Counted from the first letter of the stretch, positions 1 through 8,703 are shown. The stretch: DNA of 31,922 nt from JBKHXF01 sp046566145 (GCA_046566145.1 JBKHXF010000024.1:1-31922), one strand, 5' to 3'. The notes: generated by a model not told the origin, from the letters alone. Made by a program: numbers and translations.

Positions 1-156
1 ATGCGTGGCTGCGCGACCTCGCGCAGGAGCAGACGCTGGCGGTTCGGACCGAGGTGGTGACGGACCTCGCCGCCAGCGACGTGGTCGTCGAGGTGGACCC
101 GGACCGGTTGCGGCACGTGCTGACCAACCTGCTCCAGAACGCGGCCGCGACGCGCC
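1..156 (+). pseudogene. Truncated histidine kinase C-terminal remnant
   Basis: In the frame starting at base 3 the DNA encodes the region leading into and including the N box of a GHKL histidine-kinase ATPase domain (DPDRLRHVLTNLLQNAA, about bases 93-150). After the N box the kinase similarity stops abruptly. The expected G1, F and G2 boxes are absent and the frame runs on without a stop, antisense to the next gene. A terminator-like hairpin starts at 157, so the coding similarity ends almost exactly at the hairpin. The upstream part lies outside the window. I read this as a kinase gene cut by a deletion or rearrangement; an assembly join is the alternative. That it is kinase sequence is fairly sure; that it is broken rests on the missing boxes. 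Confidence 0.65.
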
Positions 157-175
157 GGCGGTGGGAGCCACCGCC
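157..175. terminator. Bidirectional terminator hairpin after the LVIVD gene
   Basis: A perfect 8-bp stem GGCGGTGG / CCACCGCC with a GAG loop sits 26 bases beyond the stop codon of the minus-strand LVIVD gene. There is no T-tract, as is common in actinobacterial terminators. It also lies directly after the end of recognisable kinase sequence on the plus strand. Confidence 0.6.
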
Positions 176-200
176 AGCGCGTCACGTGGTGCGAGCCAGA

Positions 201-1559
201 TCAGCCCTGCTGGGTGACCCCGAGGCGGCACAGGTACCGCTCGGCGGACGCGTTCGGGCCGACGACGCCGAGGTTCGCGAGCCAGGAGGCGTCGAACTCC
301 TCCTGCGACGGCACCGGGGCCTGGGGGTCGTAGCGGAGGATGTCGATGCCGCGGGCGTAGTCCATGGACAGGATGTAGCGAGTCCCGTCCTCGGCGATCA
401 CCCAGTGGGCGGCGCCGGCCTCGGTCACCACCGGCTGGAAGAAGCCCTTCTGGGTGAACTTGCCGGTCGCCGGGTCGACGTCGATGACGCGCACGCCGTG
501 CTCGTACCACGAGGCGGCGACGGTGTTGCCGTCGACCGTGAACCAGTGCCCGGAGCAGCCGAGCGCGTTCACGCGCGGGTCGCCGTTGGTGTAGGTGCCG
601 TTGATGGGACGGAACACCTCGAGCTGGGTGATCGGCGTGCCCTTGTCGAAGTCGACCATCGACCAGGTGGAGAGGCCGCCGGCGTTGCCGCCACAGGAGG
701 GCCGGACGTTGGACTCCGAGTTCCCGATGAGCAGCTCGCCGGCGCGCATCCGCGGGTCGTCGTCGCCCTCCTCGCGGGGCGTCCACTCGAGCGCGTTCGG
801 CCGGACGTTGTTGTGCTGCAGCAGCCCGTCCGGGCCGAACTTCGCCGCGACGGACCCGCGCGAGATCTCCTTCGGGTTGGCCGGGTCGGAGACGTCGAGC
901 ACGAGACGCGGGCTGGTGTCCGAGATCATGATCCCGGCCTCGTCGCGGTTCAGCGCGTGCGCGCCAGAGACCCCGGTGGGCGCCCAGCGCTTGCCGGTGT
1001 CGACGATCGCGTCGGGGTTGGTGGCGTCGAAGATGCGCCCGGAGGAGCCGTACAGCCACTCGCACTTGGGGTCGGCGCAGGTGGTCGTGTGGTTCGACGA
1101 GGAGATGAAGCCCCGCAGGACCGGGTTCGCCGGGTTGGAGGTGTCGACGATCCGGATGCCACCGAGGCCGGCGCGGCCGCGGGTGTCGGCGCCGGCGGTG
1201 TCCACCGAGATGATGACGCGCGAGCCGTCGTCGGAGACGTCGACGTCCTCGTTCTGGAAGTGGGGGAGCGGCAGGAGGCCGAGCAGGGCCGGAAGCGCCG
1301 GGTTCGAGAGGTCGTAGATGGACAGCCCCTTCGCGCCCGTGGTGTAGAGGCGCGGCTGTCCGTCGACCTCGAGCACGCGGCCGCCGATCGAGGGCGACTC
1401 GTTCACCAGGGTGCCGAGGTAGGTGATGTTGGCCGACTGGAACCCACCGACGCCCAGCGGGAGCTGGACGAGGGGGCCCTGGTCGACCGGGAGCGCGGCG
1501 GTGGTCGAGGCGACCAGCGCGGCGACGACGGCCAGACGGCCGAGACGTGCACGACGCAT
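201..1559 (-). CDS. Secreted LVIVD-repeat beta-propeller-like protein
   Basis: 452-residue protein starting at ATG 1559, chosen because GAAGGA lies about 8 bases upstream and the next residues form a clear signal peptide (MRRARLGRLAVVAALVAST, ending near residue 24). The mature part repeats the LVIVD pattern: LSIYDLSNPALP, IRIVDTSNPANP, RIFDATNPDAI, LVLDVSDPANP and VRVIDVDPATG, each followed by a short variable strand. LVIVD repeats are found in surface and secreted beta-propeller-like proteins, usually of unknown ligand. The protein is exported and has no anchor or sorting motif that I can see. It is transcribed divergently from the receiver-kinase hybrid at 1792 across a 232-base gap, so the two could share control. 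No enzymatic motif is visible, so a function cannot be assigned. Confidence 0.85.
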   Translation of the reverse strand: MRRARLGRLAVVAALVASTTAALPVDQGPLVQLPLGVGGFQSANITYLGTLVNESPSIGGRVLEVDGQPRLYTTGAKGLSIYDLSNPALPALLGLLPLPHFQNEDVDVSDDGSRVIISVDTAGADTRGRAGLGGIRIVDTSNPANPVLRGFISSSNHTTTCADPKCEWLYGSSGRIFDATNPDAIVDTGKRWAPTGVSGAHALNRDEAGIMISDTSPRLVLDVSDPANPKEISRGSVAAKFGPDGLLQHNNVRPNALEWTPREEGDDDPRMRAGELLIGNSESNVRPSCGGNAGGLSTWSMVDFDKGTPITQLEVFRPINGTYTNGDPRVNALGCSGHWFTVDGNTVAASWYEHGVRVIDVDPATGKFTQKGFFQPVVTEAGAAHWVIAEDGTRYILSMDYARGIDILRYDPQAPVPSQEEFDASWLANLGVVGPNASAERYLCRLGVTQQG

Positions 1560-1791
1560 CGGTGCGTGTCCTTCGGGGGGCGCGCCCGCCCGCTGCAGGC
1601 GCTCGTGCGTGGGACTTCGCCGTTGCTCGGCACGGTTCCTGCCGACGCTCCCACCGTGCCCCGGCGACCGCGCACGAAACCGGACGGATGGGACTACCGC
1701 TCGGCTCCGTTCTGTGGCAGGGTGGACACGGACCGTGACGCGGGCCGTGCCCACGAGGTCGGTCCGACGCCGCGGGGAGGGGAGCACGACG

Positions 1792-3348
1792 ATGGGGGAG
1801 CCGGAGCGCATCGTCGTGGTCGAGGACGACGAGCAGGTCGCGCTCCTGATCGAGACCGTGCTGCGCACCCGACGGGGCGATGGGGTCACCATCGTCCGGT
1901 ACGACCGGGTGGAGGGCACCGCGGCGGCGATCCTCGCCGACCTCCCCGACGTGGTGCTCGTCGACCTGCGGCTGCCCGACGGCTCGGGGCTCGACGTGCT
2001 CGCCGCGCTGCGCGAGGTGCACGACTCGGCCCGGCTCCCCGTGCTCGTCCTGACCGGGTCGAGCGAGCCCGAGGCGCTGGAGCGCGCGTTCGTCGCCGGT
2101 GCGTCCGACTTCGTCCGCAAGCCCTGCTCCATCGCGGAGCTGCACCACCGGGTCGACGTCCACCTGCGGGCCGCACGGCTGCAACGCCAGGCCGACGCCG
2201 ACGGGGCGCGCCGTGCGGCGCAGGTCGCCGGCCTCGACCGGGTGCTCGAGGCCGTGGACGTCGCCGTGTGGGTGGACGACCGCGACGGTGCGGCGGTCTA
2301 CGCCAACCGGCGAGCCCGGAGCCAGGAGGGCGTCGAGGTGCGGGGCCGCATCGCCGAGCGGACCGACCTGCGCCGGCCGCCGCCGCCCGGGCCGGCGCAG
2401 CAGCTCCGGGTCGTCTGGGACGCCGACGACGGGCAGCTCCAGGCGGTGGACGTCGTCCGGCAGCGGGTCGAGGTCGACGGCACCGAGGTCGCGGTCCTCG
2501 CGGCGCACGACGCGACCGAGCGCGCCGCGGCGACGCGGGCGCTCGAGCGGGCGCTCGAGGCGACCGACCGCGCCCACACGGTGCGCACGCGCTTCCTCAC
2601 GGCGGTGTCGCACGAGCTGCGCACCCCGCTCACGGTGATCGGCGGCGCGTTCGAGACGGCCCGGCGACGCAACGACGACCCGCTGCTGCGCACGGTGCTG
2701 GACTCGGGTGTGCGCCAGTCGGTCCGGCTGCGGGACCTGGTGCTCGACCTCCTGCTCGTGGCGCAGGACGACGCCGACGTGCCGGACCGGCGCCCGGTCA
2801 AGCTGCAGGCGCTCGTCGCCGAGGCGCTCGCGCGGTGCAGCGAGGCCGAGCGGGTGGACGTCCACCTCGTGGACGGCACCATCGACGCGGACCGTGACCG
2901 GCTGTCGCGGGCGCTCGCCGCCGTCATCGACAACGCGCTGCGGTTCAGCCCGGCGGGCAGCCGGTGCCTGTGCAGCGTGGACGTCGACGACGAGGTGGTG
3001 TCGTTCTCGGTCGAGGACGCGGGTCCCGGCATCGACGCCGACTTCCGTGACGAGGTGTTCGAGCCGTTCGCGCGGGGGAACGCCGACGTCGAGCACAGCC
3101 CCGGGACGGGCATCGGCCTGACCGTCGCCCGGATCCTCGTCCGCGCGCACGGCGGTCGCATCGGCATCGGGACCTCGCCGCGGCTCGGGGGCGCGATGGT
3201 CCGGGTCGTCGTCCCGGTCCGTCGGGGGGCGGCCGACCTCGATGCCCGTGGCCGGCTCGACGGCGTGGACGACCTCACCGTCGACCTCACCGAGCTGGCC
3301 GACGAGCCCGCGCCGGCGGCCGGGGTGGAGGCCTCCCGGGAGGCCTGA
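1792..3348 (+). CDS. Soluble receiver-PAS-histidine kinase hybrid
   Basis: 518 residues from ATG 1792, preceded by GGGGAGGGGAG. Domain order: REC receiver (about 6-125) with acidic pocket E11-D12-D13, phospho-acceptor D58 in LVDLRLPDG, T88 and K110 in RKP; a PAS-like segment (about 145-245); HisKA with H274 in the H box AVSHELRTP; and a GHKL ATPase with N381 (N box), D409 (G1, DAGPG), the F box FEPFARG and G2 GTGIGL near 438. No membrane segment is present, so it is cytoplasmic and must take its input by phosphotransfer to the receiver or through the PAS-like region. Placing the receiver at the N-terminus is typical of phosphorelay relay kinases. No DNA-binding regulator is encoded next to it, so its output partner is elsewhere. 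All catalytic boxes look intact. Confidence 0.9.
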   Translation: MGEPERIVVVEDDEQVALLIETVLRTRRGDGVTIVRYDRVEGTAAAILADLPDVVLVDLRLPDGSGLDVLAALREVHDSARLPVLVLTGSSEPEALERAFVAGASDFVRKPCSIAELHHRVDVHLRAARLQRQADADGARRAAQVAGLDRVLEAVDVAVWVDDRDGAAVYANRRARSQEGVEVRGRIAERTDLRRPPPPGPAQQLRVVWDADDGQLQAVDVVRQRVEVDGTEVAVLAAHDATERAAATRALERALEATDRAHTVRTRFLTAVSHELRTPLTVIGGAFETARRRNDDPLLRTVLDSGVRQSVRLRDLVLDLLLVAQDDADVPDRRPVKLQALVAEALARCSEAERVDVHLVDGTIDADRDRLSRALAAVIDNALRFSPAGSRCLCSVDVDDEVVSFSVEDAGPGIDADFRDEVFEPFARGNADVEHSPGTGIGLTVARILVRAHGGRIGIGTSPRLGGAMVRVVVPVRRGAADLDARGRLDGVDDLTVDLTELADEPAPAAGVEASREA

Positions 3349-3354
3349 CCCGCG

Positions 3355-3360
3355 TACGTT
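3355..3360 (+). promoter_or_regulatory. -10 element TACGTT upstream of the DUF255 gene
   Basis: TACGTT followed by CGGG lies 28 bases before the GTG at 3389 and just after the kinase stop codon. It matches the TANNNT pattern that recurs before genes throughout this window. No convincing -35 box is visible. Confidence 0.45.
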
Positions 3361-3388
3361 CGGGACCCCCGGACCGCAGGACCCCACG

Positions 3389-5464
3389 GTGCCCAACCGC
3401 CTCGTCGACGCGACCTCCCCCTACCTCGCCCAGCACGCCGACAACCCGGTGGACTGGCACCCGTGGGGTGAGGTCGCCTTCGCCGAGGCGCGGGAACGTG
3501 ACGTGCCGGTCTTCCTGTCCGTCGGGTACTCGTCGTGTCACTGGTGCCACGTCATGGCGCACGAGTCGTTCGAGGACCCGGTGCTCGCCCAGGTGCTCAA
3601 CGAGCGGTTCGTGAACGTGAAGGTCGACCGGGAGGAGCGGCCCGACGTCGACGCGGTCTACATGCAGGCGGTGCAGGCCATGACCGGCCGGGGCGGCTGG
3701 CCGATGAGCGTCTTCCTCACGCCCGACGGGCGGCCCTTCTACGCCGGCACCTACTGGCCGCGCACCCGCCGGCACGGGATGCCCGGGTTCGACGAGGTGG
3801 TCGAGGCCGTCGCCGACGCGTGGACGGACCGGCGCGACGAGGTGCTCGAGTCGGCCGGTTCGATCCTCGCCACGCTCGCGCGGATGGACGCACCGACCGC
3901 GCCGGCGGCCGCGTTCGACCCGACCGTGTGCGACGCGGCGGCGGAGACCGTCGTGGGGCAGGCGTGGGACCGTGACCTCGGTGGCTTCGGGCGGGCGCCG
4001 AAGTTCCCGCAGGCCATGACCATCGGGTTCCTGCTCGAGCACCACCTGCGCACCGGCCACCCGGGCGCGCTCGAGGCCGCGGTGCACTCCCTCGACGCGA
4101 TGGCCCGCGGCGGCATCCACGACCAGGTCGGCGGCGGGTTCGCCCGCTACTCGACCGACGCCCGCTGGCTCGTGCCGCACTTCGAGAAGATGCTGTACGA
4201 CAACGCGCTGCTGCTCGACGCGTACGCCCTCGCCGCCGCCATCACCGGCGACGTCGGCCTCACCGAGGTCGCCGAGCGGATCGTCGCCTACCTGCTCGGC
4301 GAGATGCGGGCGGAGGACGGCGTGTTCTGGTCGGCGACCGACGCGGACTCCGAGGGGGAGGAGGGTCGGTTCTTCGTGTGGTCCGACGCGGAGCTGCGCG
4401 AGGTCGTCGTGGCCGCCGGCGCGGACCCCGACACCTTCGTCGCGTTCTGGGGGGTGACCCCGGCGGGGAACTTCGAGGGCGCCAACGTCCTGCACGAGCC
4501 GGTCTCGCGCGCCGAGTTCCTGGCCGCGCACGGCCTCGACGGCGACGCCTTCGCGGCTGACCTCGACCGGGTCCGGGCGGCGCTGCACGCTCGTCGCGCA
4601 CAGCGCGTCGCACCCGGGCTCGACGACAAGGTGCTGTGCTCGTGGAACGCGATGGCGATCGGTGCGCTCGCCCGCGCCGGCGGCCTGCTGGACCGTCCCG
4701 CGTGGGTCGAGGCAGCCGAGCGCGCCTGTGAGGCCCTCGAGCGGCGGCTCGTGGTCGACGGGCGGCTGCACCACGACGCGCACGACGGGCGGGACGGGTC
4801 CGGCCCGCACGTCGGCGCCGGCGCGTTCCTCGACGACGTGGCCCTGCTCGCCGACGCGCACCTCGCGCTGGCCGAGGCCGTGGGCGGCACCGGCCAGGTC
4901 GGCCACGTCGCACGGGCACACGACCTCGCCGCCGACGCCGTCGCCCGCTTCGCCGACCCCGCCGGCGGCCACTTCCAGACCGCCGACGACGCCGAGACGC
5001 TCGTGCTGCGGCCCAAGGAGACGTGGGACAACGCCACCCCCGCCGGCGACTCCGTGCTGGCCGGGGTGTTCGCCCGCCTCGCGCTCCACACCCGCGACGA
5101 CGGCTGGCGCGAGCGCGCCGAGGCGCTCGCCAACCTCCACGCCGGGCAGGTCGCGCGGATGGCCACCGGGTACGGGCGCCTGCTGCAGGCCGCCACCTTC
5201 CTCGCGGCCGAGCCGACCGAGGTGGCCGTCGTGGGCACCGCCGGCGCGGCGCGGGACGCGCTCCAGCGGGCCGTGCTGGCCACGCCGCGCGTCGGCACGG
5301 TCGTCGCGGTGGCGACCCCGCAGGAGGCGGCGACCGTCGGGGGGCCGCTGCTGTCGCACCGCGGGCAGGTGGATGGGCACCCGGCCGTGTACGTGTGCCA
5401 CGGCTTCACGTGCGACGCCCCGGTCACCGACCCGGACGCCGCGGTGGCGGCCCTGCGCCGCTGA
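3389..5464 (+). CDS. yyaL: DUF255 thioredoxin-like / YyaL family protein
   Basis: 691 residues from GTG 3389, where the family's conserved N-terminus (PNRLVDATSPYLAQHADNPV) begins; a GCAGGA sequence lies just upstream. The N-terminal thioredoxin-like DUF255 domain has the family signature SVGYSSCHWCHVMAHESFED with C50 and C53, then VDREERPDVD. The rest (about 190 onward) is the alpha/alpha six-barrel region seen in YyaL and mammalian SPATA20/SSP411, including GGGFARYSTDARW and HFEKMLYDNA. The length fits the family (about 670-700). The biochemical role of these proteins is not settled; a redox or sugar-related function has been proposed from the folds. The alpha/beta hydrolase gene follows after a 43-base gap that carries its own -10-like box. 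Confidence 0.9.
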   Translation: MPNRLVDATSPYLAQHADNPVDWHPWGEVAFAEARERDVPVFLSVGYSSCHWCHVMAHESFEDPVLAQVLNERFVNVKVDREERPDVDAVYMQAVQAMTGRGGWPMSVFLTPDGRPFYAGTYWPRTRRHGMPGFDEVVEAVADAWTDRRDEVLESAGSILATLARMDAPTAPAAAFDPTVCDAAAETVVGQAWDRDLGGFGRAPKFPQAMTIGFLLEHHLRTGHPGALEAAVHSLDAMARGGIHDQVGGGFARYSTDARWLVPHFEKMLYDNALLLDAYALAAAITGDVGLTEVAERIVAYLLGEMRAEDGVFWSATDADSEGEEGRFFVWSDAELREVVVAAGADPDTFVAFWGVTPAGNFEGANVLHEPVSRAEFLAAHGLDGDAFAADLDRVRAALHARRAQRVAPGLDDKVLCSWNAMAIGALARAGGLLDRPAWVEAAERACEALERRLVVDGRLHHDAHDGRDGSGPHVGAGAFLDDVALLADAHLALAEAVGGTGQVGHVARAHDLAADAVARFADPAGGHFQTADDAETLVLRPKETWDNATPAGDSVLAGVFARLALHTRDDGWRERAEALANLHAGQVARMATGYGRLLQAATFLAAEPTEVAVVGTAGAARDALQRAVLATPRVGTVVAVATPQEAATVGGPLLSHRGQVDGHPAVYVCHGFTCDAPVTDPDAAVAALRR

Positions 5465-5469
5465 GCACC

Positions 5470-5475
5470 TACGCT
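5470..5475 (+). promoter_or_regulatory. -10 element TACGCT before the hydrolase gene
   Basis: TACGCT followed by CG, 32 bases before the GTG at 5508 and 5 bases after the preceding stop codon. It is a member of the recurring TANNNT set; no -35 box is evident. Confidence 0.45.
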
Positions 5476-5507
5476 CGCCGCACCGCGACCCCGAGGAGCA
5501 CCCGCTC

Positions 5508-6497
5508 GTGAGCACCGCCACCGCAGGTCACACGGTCGACTGGGGCGAGCGCCACGAGCGCTGGGCCGGCGTCCGCACCGAGCACCTCGACGTCCAGGGG
5601 ACGAGGGTGCGCGTGCTGCGCCACGACGGGCCGGGCGACCCGGACGCGACCCCGTTCCTGCTCGTGCACGGGCTCGGCGGTGCGGCCACGAACTGGCTCG
5701 AGGTGATCGGCGGGCTGGGGCGGCGCGCCCCCGTGGTCGCCTGCGACCTGCCGGGGTTCGGCGAGACCGAGCCACCACGGGAGACGGCGGCGCGGGTCAC
5801 CTCGAACGCACGGTTCGTCGGTGCGCTCGCGGCCGCCCTCGGCTGGGAGCGGGTCGTGCTGGTCGGCAACTCGATGGGCGGGATGATCTCGGTCCTCGTG
5901 GCCGCGCGGCGCCCCGAGCTCGTCGAGCGGCTCGTCCTCGTCAACCCGGGGCTGCCGGCGCCGGTGAAGGCCGCCACGAAGGTGCCGGTCACGGCCCTGG
6001 TGACCTTCGCCCCGTTCCTGTTCCCCGGGGTCGGGCGCCGAGTCCTCGCCGCCCGCTACCGCCGCCTGACGCCGGAGCAGCTCTACCGCCAGACCAGCAG
6101 GCTCATCTACGCCGACCACCGGGTGGTCAACCCGGCCGTGCACGAGCTCGGCGTCGAGGGCGCCGCCCGTGGTCGGGAGCTGGGGTGGCGCCTGCCGGCC
6201 TTCGTCGCGGCCGCCGAGTCGCTCATGGGGCTGCTCGTCGGGACCGGCAGGTCCCGGACCCGTCGGGCCATCGACGCCATCGCCTGCCCCACGCTGCTGC
6301 TGTGGGGGGACCGGGACCGCCTCGTCGGCCGGCCGGTCATCGACGGGCTGCTCGCCCGCCGGCCCGACTGGGACCACCACGTCTTCGAGGACGTCGGCCA
6401 CGTGCCGATGCTGGAGGTCCCGGACGCCACGCTGGCCGTGGTCGGCGCGTGGCTCGACGGCCGGGCCCCCGCGGACGGCGCCGCCCGACCCGCCTGA
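5508..6497 (+). CDS. Alpha/beta hydrolase
   Basis: 329 residues from GTG 5508, with GAGGAG about 10 bases upstream. It is a standard alpha/beta hydrolase: oxyanion-loop motif LVHGLGG, nucleophile elbow GNSMGG with S122, acid D268 (or D270) in LLWGDRDRL, and H298 in DVGHVPMLE. A cap region (about 150-230) lies between strands 6 and 7. There is no signal peptide, so it is cytoplasmic. The family covers esterases, lipases, haloalkane dehalogenases and ring-cleavage hydrolases; nothing here fixes the substrate. It converges on another hydrolase gene of the same superfamily with only 18 bases between stop codons. Confidence 0.88.
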   Translation: MSTATAGHTVDWGERHERWAGVRTEHLDVQGTRVRVLRHDGPGDPDATPFLLVHGLGGAATNWLEVIGGLGRRAPVVACDLPGFGETEPPRETAARVTSNARFVGALAAALGWERVVLVGNSMGGMISVLVAARRPELVERLVLVNPGLPAPVKAATKVPVTALVTFAPFLFPGVGRRVLAARYRRLTPEQLYRQTSRLIYADHRVVNPAVHELGVEGAARGRELGWRLPAFVAAAESLMGLLVGTGRSRTRRAIDAIACPTLLLWGDRDRLVGRPVIDGLLARRPDWDHHVFEDVGHVPMLEVPDATLAVVGAWLDGRAPADGAARPA

Positions 6498-6515
6498 CCA
6501 CCCCGCCGGGCGAGG

Positions 6516-7766
6516 TCAGAGGCCGGCCTCGATCCGGGCCGTGAACTCCGCGATGGCGGTGGTCGTCCGCTCGGGGGCCTCGAACTGCGGGACGTGCCCG
6601 ATGCGGTCCCACACCTCGACCTGCGCGTGGGGCAGGGCCTGCTTGACCCGCGCCGCGTACCGGTGCGACACCAGCCGGTCCTGGCGACCGAAGATCCACA
6701 GCGACGGGACCGAGAGGCTCGCGAGCCGCGTCCAGTAGGTGTCCGCGCGCTCGCCGGCGAGGTGGCGGGCTGCCGCCGCGACGGCGAGCCGGTAGCCGCG
6801 GTCGCGCAGGTACTGCACGACCTCCTCCGCGCCGGCGCGGACGTGGCCGGGCGGCAGGACCGTCGGGTCGTGGAAGAGGTCCGCCATGAGGGCCTCGATC
6901 CACCGGACCCGGGCGGGGAGCGGGGCGGCACCCAGCCAGTGCCACTGGGCGACCTTGTTCACGAGGTTCAGGCGCTGGTACTCGTCGAACGCGACCGCCG
7001 ACCCGAGGCCCACGATGCCGCGGACGCTGCCGGGGTGGCGCAGCGCCAGCTCGGTGGCGACCCGGCCACCCATGGAGTTGCCCACGACGTACGCCTCGCG
7101 GATCCCGCGGCGCGCCAGGTAGCCGTGCACGAGGGTGGCCTGCCACCCCATCGTGTAGCGGCGGCCGGTGGGGAGGGGCTTCTCGGACTTGCCGAACCCC
7201 GCGAGGTCGAGGGCGTGGACCTCGTGCCCCGTGGCCGACAGGCCGTCGAGCGTCGGGAGGAACGAGAGCTTGTTGGCGGCGAGGCCGTGCAGCAGGAGCA
7301 CGGGGGTGCCGGCGCCGGCGACGAGGGACTCGAGCCGCACGCCCTTCACCGTCGTGTGGACGGTGCGGAGCAGCCGCGCGGCCTCGGGCCCCGGGGTGAA
7401 CATGGTCTCGAGTCGTAGGGCGAGGTTGAGGTCGCCCGACACGGTCAGCCGGTTCGCCGCGAAGGCGGCGATGCCGTCGATCCGGCCGTCGACGATGTCG
7501 ACCCACGTCGTGGCGTCGGTCCGCAGCCGCGCCACGGGTGCGTCGGCCGCCCCGGGGGAGATCAGGCAGCGGCCGTCGCGCACGTGCACCGTGTAGGGCT
7601 GCTGCTCGGCGATCTCGAGCACCCAGGCCGCGTCGACGCCGCGGGCGTCCTGCGGGCGGAAGCGCTCGGCGAGCCGGACCAGGGATGCGCGCACGGACTC
7701 CGTCGCCGTCGCCCCGGCCTCGGGGCGTGCGAGCAGGCTGCGTGGTGCCTCCGCTGGGGTGGTCAC
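6516..7766 (-). CDS. Alpha/beta hydrolase with N-terminal SCP2-like domain
   Basis: 416 residues from GTG 7766, chosen because AGGGAG lies about 8 bases upstream; an in-frame ATG at 7823 has no ribosome site. Residues about 20-130 resemble an SCP2 sterol-carrier fold (WVLEIAEQQPYTVHV, then VDGRIDGIAAFAANRLTVSGDL, where the family has its helix and conserved G-D-x). From about 150 it is an alpha/beta hydrolase: LLLHGLAANK, nucleophile elbow GNSMGG, acid in IFGRQDRL and catalytic His in RIGHVPQFE. The SCP2-like part could present a lipid or hydrophobic substrate to the hydrolase; that is inference from the fusion. A TAGCAT box on the minus strand lies about 55 bases upstream of the start. Confidence 0.82.
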   Translation of the reverse strand: MTTPAEAPRSLLARPEAGATATESVRASLVRLAERFRPQDARGVDAAWVLEIAEQQPYTVHVRDGRCLISPGAADAPVARLRTDATTWVDIVDGRIDGIAAFAANRLTVSGDLNLALRLETMFTPGPEAARLLRTVHTTVKGVRLESLVAGAGTPVLLLHGLAANKLSFLPTLDGLSATGHEVHALDLAGFGKSEKPLPTGRRYTMGWQATLVHGYLARRGIREAYVVGNSMGGRVATELALRHPGSVRGIVGLGSAVAFDEYQRLNLVNKVAQWHWLGAAPLPARVRWIEALMADLFHDPTVLPPGHVRAGAEEVVQYLRDRGYRLAVAAAARHLAGERADTYWTRLASLSVPSLWIFGRQDRLVSHRYAARVKQALPHAQVEVWDRIGHVPQFEAPERTTTAIAEFTARIEAGL

Positions 7767-7821
7767 GTGCGGTCTCCCTGACCGCGCTCCCTGTGGCTGC
7801 CGGCCACCCGCGGTCGTTGCC

Positions 7822-7827
7822 ATGCTA
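7822..7827 (-). promoter_or_regulatory. -10 element TAGCAT for the SCP2-hydrolase gene
   Basis: On the minus strand TAGCAT (in context GTTAGCATGG) lies 55 bases before the GTG at 7766, within a locally AT-richer stretch. It fits the TANNNT pattern of the window. No recognisable -35 box. Confidence 0.4.
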
Positions 7828-7962
7828 ACGGTCGGAGGTGCACCGACCACCCAGGACGTTCGTCCCGGTTCCGCACACCGTTCCCCGTCGGCCGCACGCC
7901 CCGTCGCCGTGGCGCGAAACCACCCGGCGGCGGTGAGGGGCGACCGCCGGCGCCGTTGCACG

Positions 7963-7968
7963 TAGGCT
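7963..7968 (+). promoter_or_regulatory. -10 element TAGGCT before the zinc-ribbon gene
   Basis: TAGGCT lies 65 bases before the GTG at 8034 and has the same context as the copy at 14601 (CGTAGGCTC). No -35 box is clear. Confidence 0.45.
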
Positions 7969-8033
7969 CTGCGGTCGACCGCAGCGCACCCGCCCCGCCC
8001 ACGCTCCATCCCACGTCGACGGAGACCCACCTC

Positions 8034-8276
8034 GTGACCACCGAGGGCACCACCGAGGGCCGCCCCCCCGCGCCCGAGCCGGCCCCGCCGCACGAGGCCG
8101 GGGACCCGCCGTCGGCGTGCACGCTCTGCGGCACGCCCGCCGAGGACCCCCACGCCGTGCTGACCTGGGCGCTGGAGGTGGTCGACGAGGGGTGGAACTG
8201 GCTCTGCCCGGAGTGCTCGCGCGACCACGTCCGCGACATCGAGGCTCGGCTCGAGCTCGACGACTGGGCGTCGTGA
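8034..8276 (+). CDS. Small zinc-ribbon protein
   Basis: 80 residues from GTG 8034, with GGAGA about 9 bases upstream; an earlier in-frame ATG at 7956 precedes the likely promoter and is rejected. After a Pro/Ala-rich N-terminus (about 1-25) it carries two Cys pairs, CTLCGTP and LCPECSRDH, spaced about 30 residues apart, the layout of a zinc ribbon. The core between them (ALEVVDEGWNWL) and the C-terminal acidic helix (DIEARLELDDW) look like an actinobacterial small-protein family of unknown role. It is convergent with the split-barrel gene with only 4 bases between stops. I cannot assign a function beyond probable zinc binding. Confidence 0.75.
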   Translation: MTTEGTTEGRPPAPEPAPPHEAGDPPSACTLCGTPAEDPHAVLTWALEVVDEGWNWLCPECSRDHVRDIEARLELDDWAS

Positions 8277-8280
8277 CGCC

Positions 8281-8703
8281 CTAGGGGATGCGACGGCCGG
8301 AGATCTCCGTCGGGACGAGGCGCACCCAGTACGGGCGCTCGACCGCGGCGGCCCAGGGCCGCAGCCGCAGCGTCTCGAGCGCCGCGACCTCGCTCGCGTC
8401 GTCGACCTCCACGAGCCTGCCCTTCAGCAGCACGCTCCAGCCGGAGTGGTACGTCTCGTCGATCCCGTCGACCTCGAAGGCCGCCGGCCGGCCCACGGCG
8501 GCCGCGTCGAGCTTGGAGCCGATGGCGGTGCGGAACACGATGGAGCCGTGGTGGGTCCGGTAGTTCACCGGCAGGATGGCGGGCTCGCCACGGTCGACGA
8601 ACGCGAGGCGGCCGACGTAGCCCTCCTCGAGCAGCGCGACGCACTCGGCGAGGGTCAGGACCTCGAGGCCCGCGTGGTCGACGGGCCGGGGCAGCGTGCT
8701 CAT
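8281..8703 (-). CDS. Pyridoxamine 5'-phosphate oxidase-like split-barrel protein
   Basis: 140 residues from ATG 8703 with AGGGAG about 7 bases upstream. The pattern L-x-x-x-E-C-x-x-L-L, then VGRLAFVDRGEPAILPVNYR, then SIVFRTAIGSKLDAA and VAFEVDGID is that of the small pyridoxamine 5'-phosphate oxidase-like flavin-binding family common in Actinobacteria. These proteins form dimers of split beta-barrels that bind FMN or F420 in a groove; many have unknown substrates. The length (about 140) is typical. It is transcribed alone, with 140 bases of non-coding DNA separating it from the Fic gene upstream on the same strand. PLP biosynthesis itself is unlikely because the true PdxH is longer with different signatures. 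Confidence 0.85.
   Translation of the reverse strand: MSTLPRPVDHAGLEVLTLAECVALLEEGYVGRLAFVDRGEPAILPVNYRTHHGSIVFRTAIGSKLDAAAVGRPAAFEVDGIDETYHSGWSVLLKGRLVEVDDASEVAALETLRLRPWAAAVERPYWVRLVPTEISGRRIP

Noticed and set aside
54..2897. A 947-codon plus-strand open frame continuing the kinase remnant
   Set aside because: Beyond base 156 it has no kinase similarity and is antisense to the secreted LVIVD protein, then out of frame with the receiver-kinase gene.
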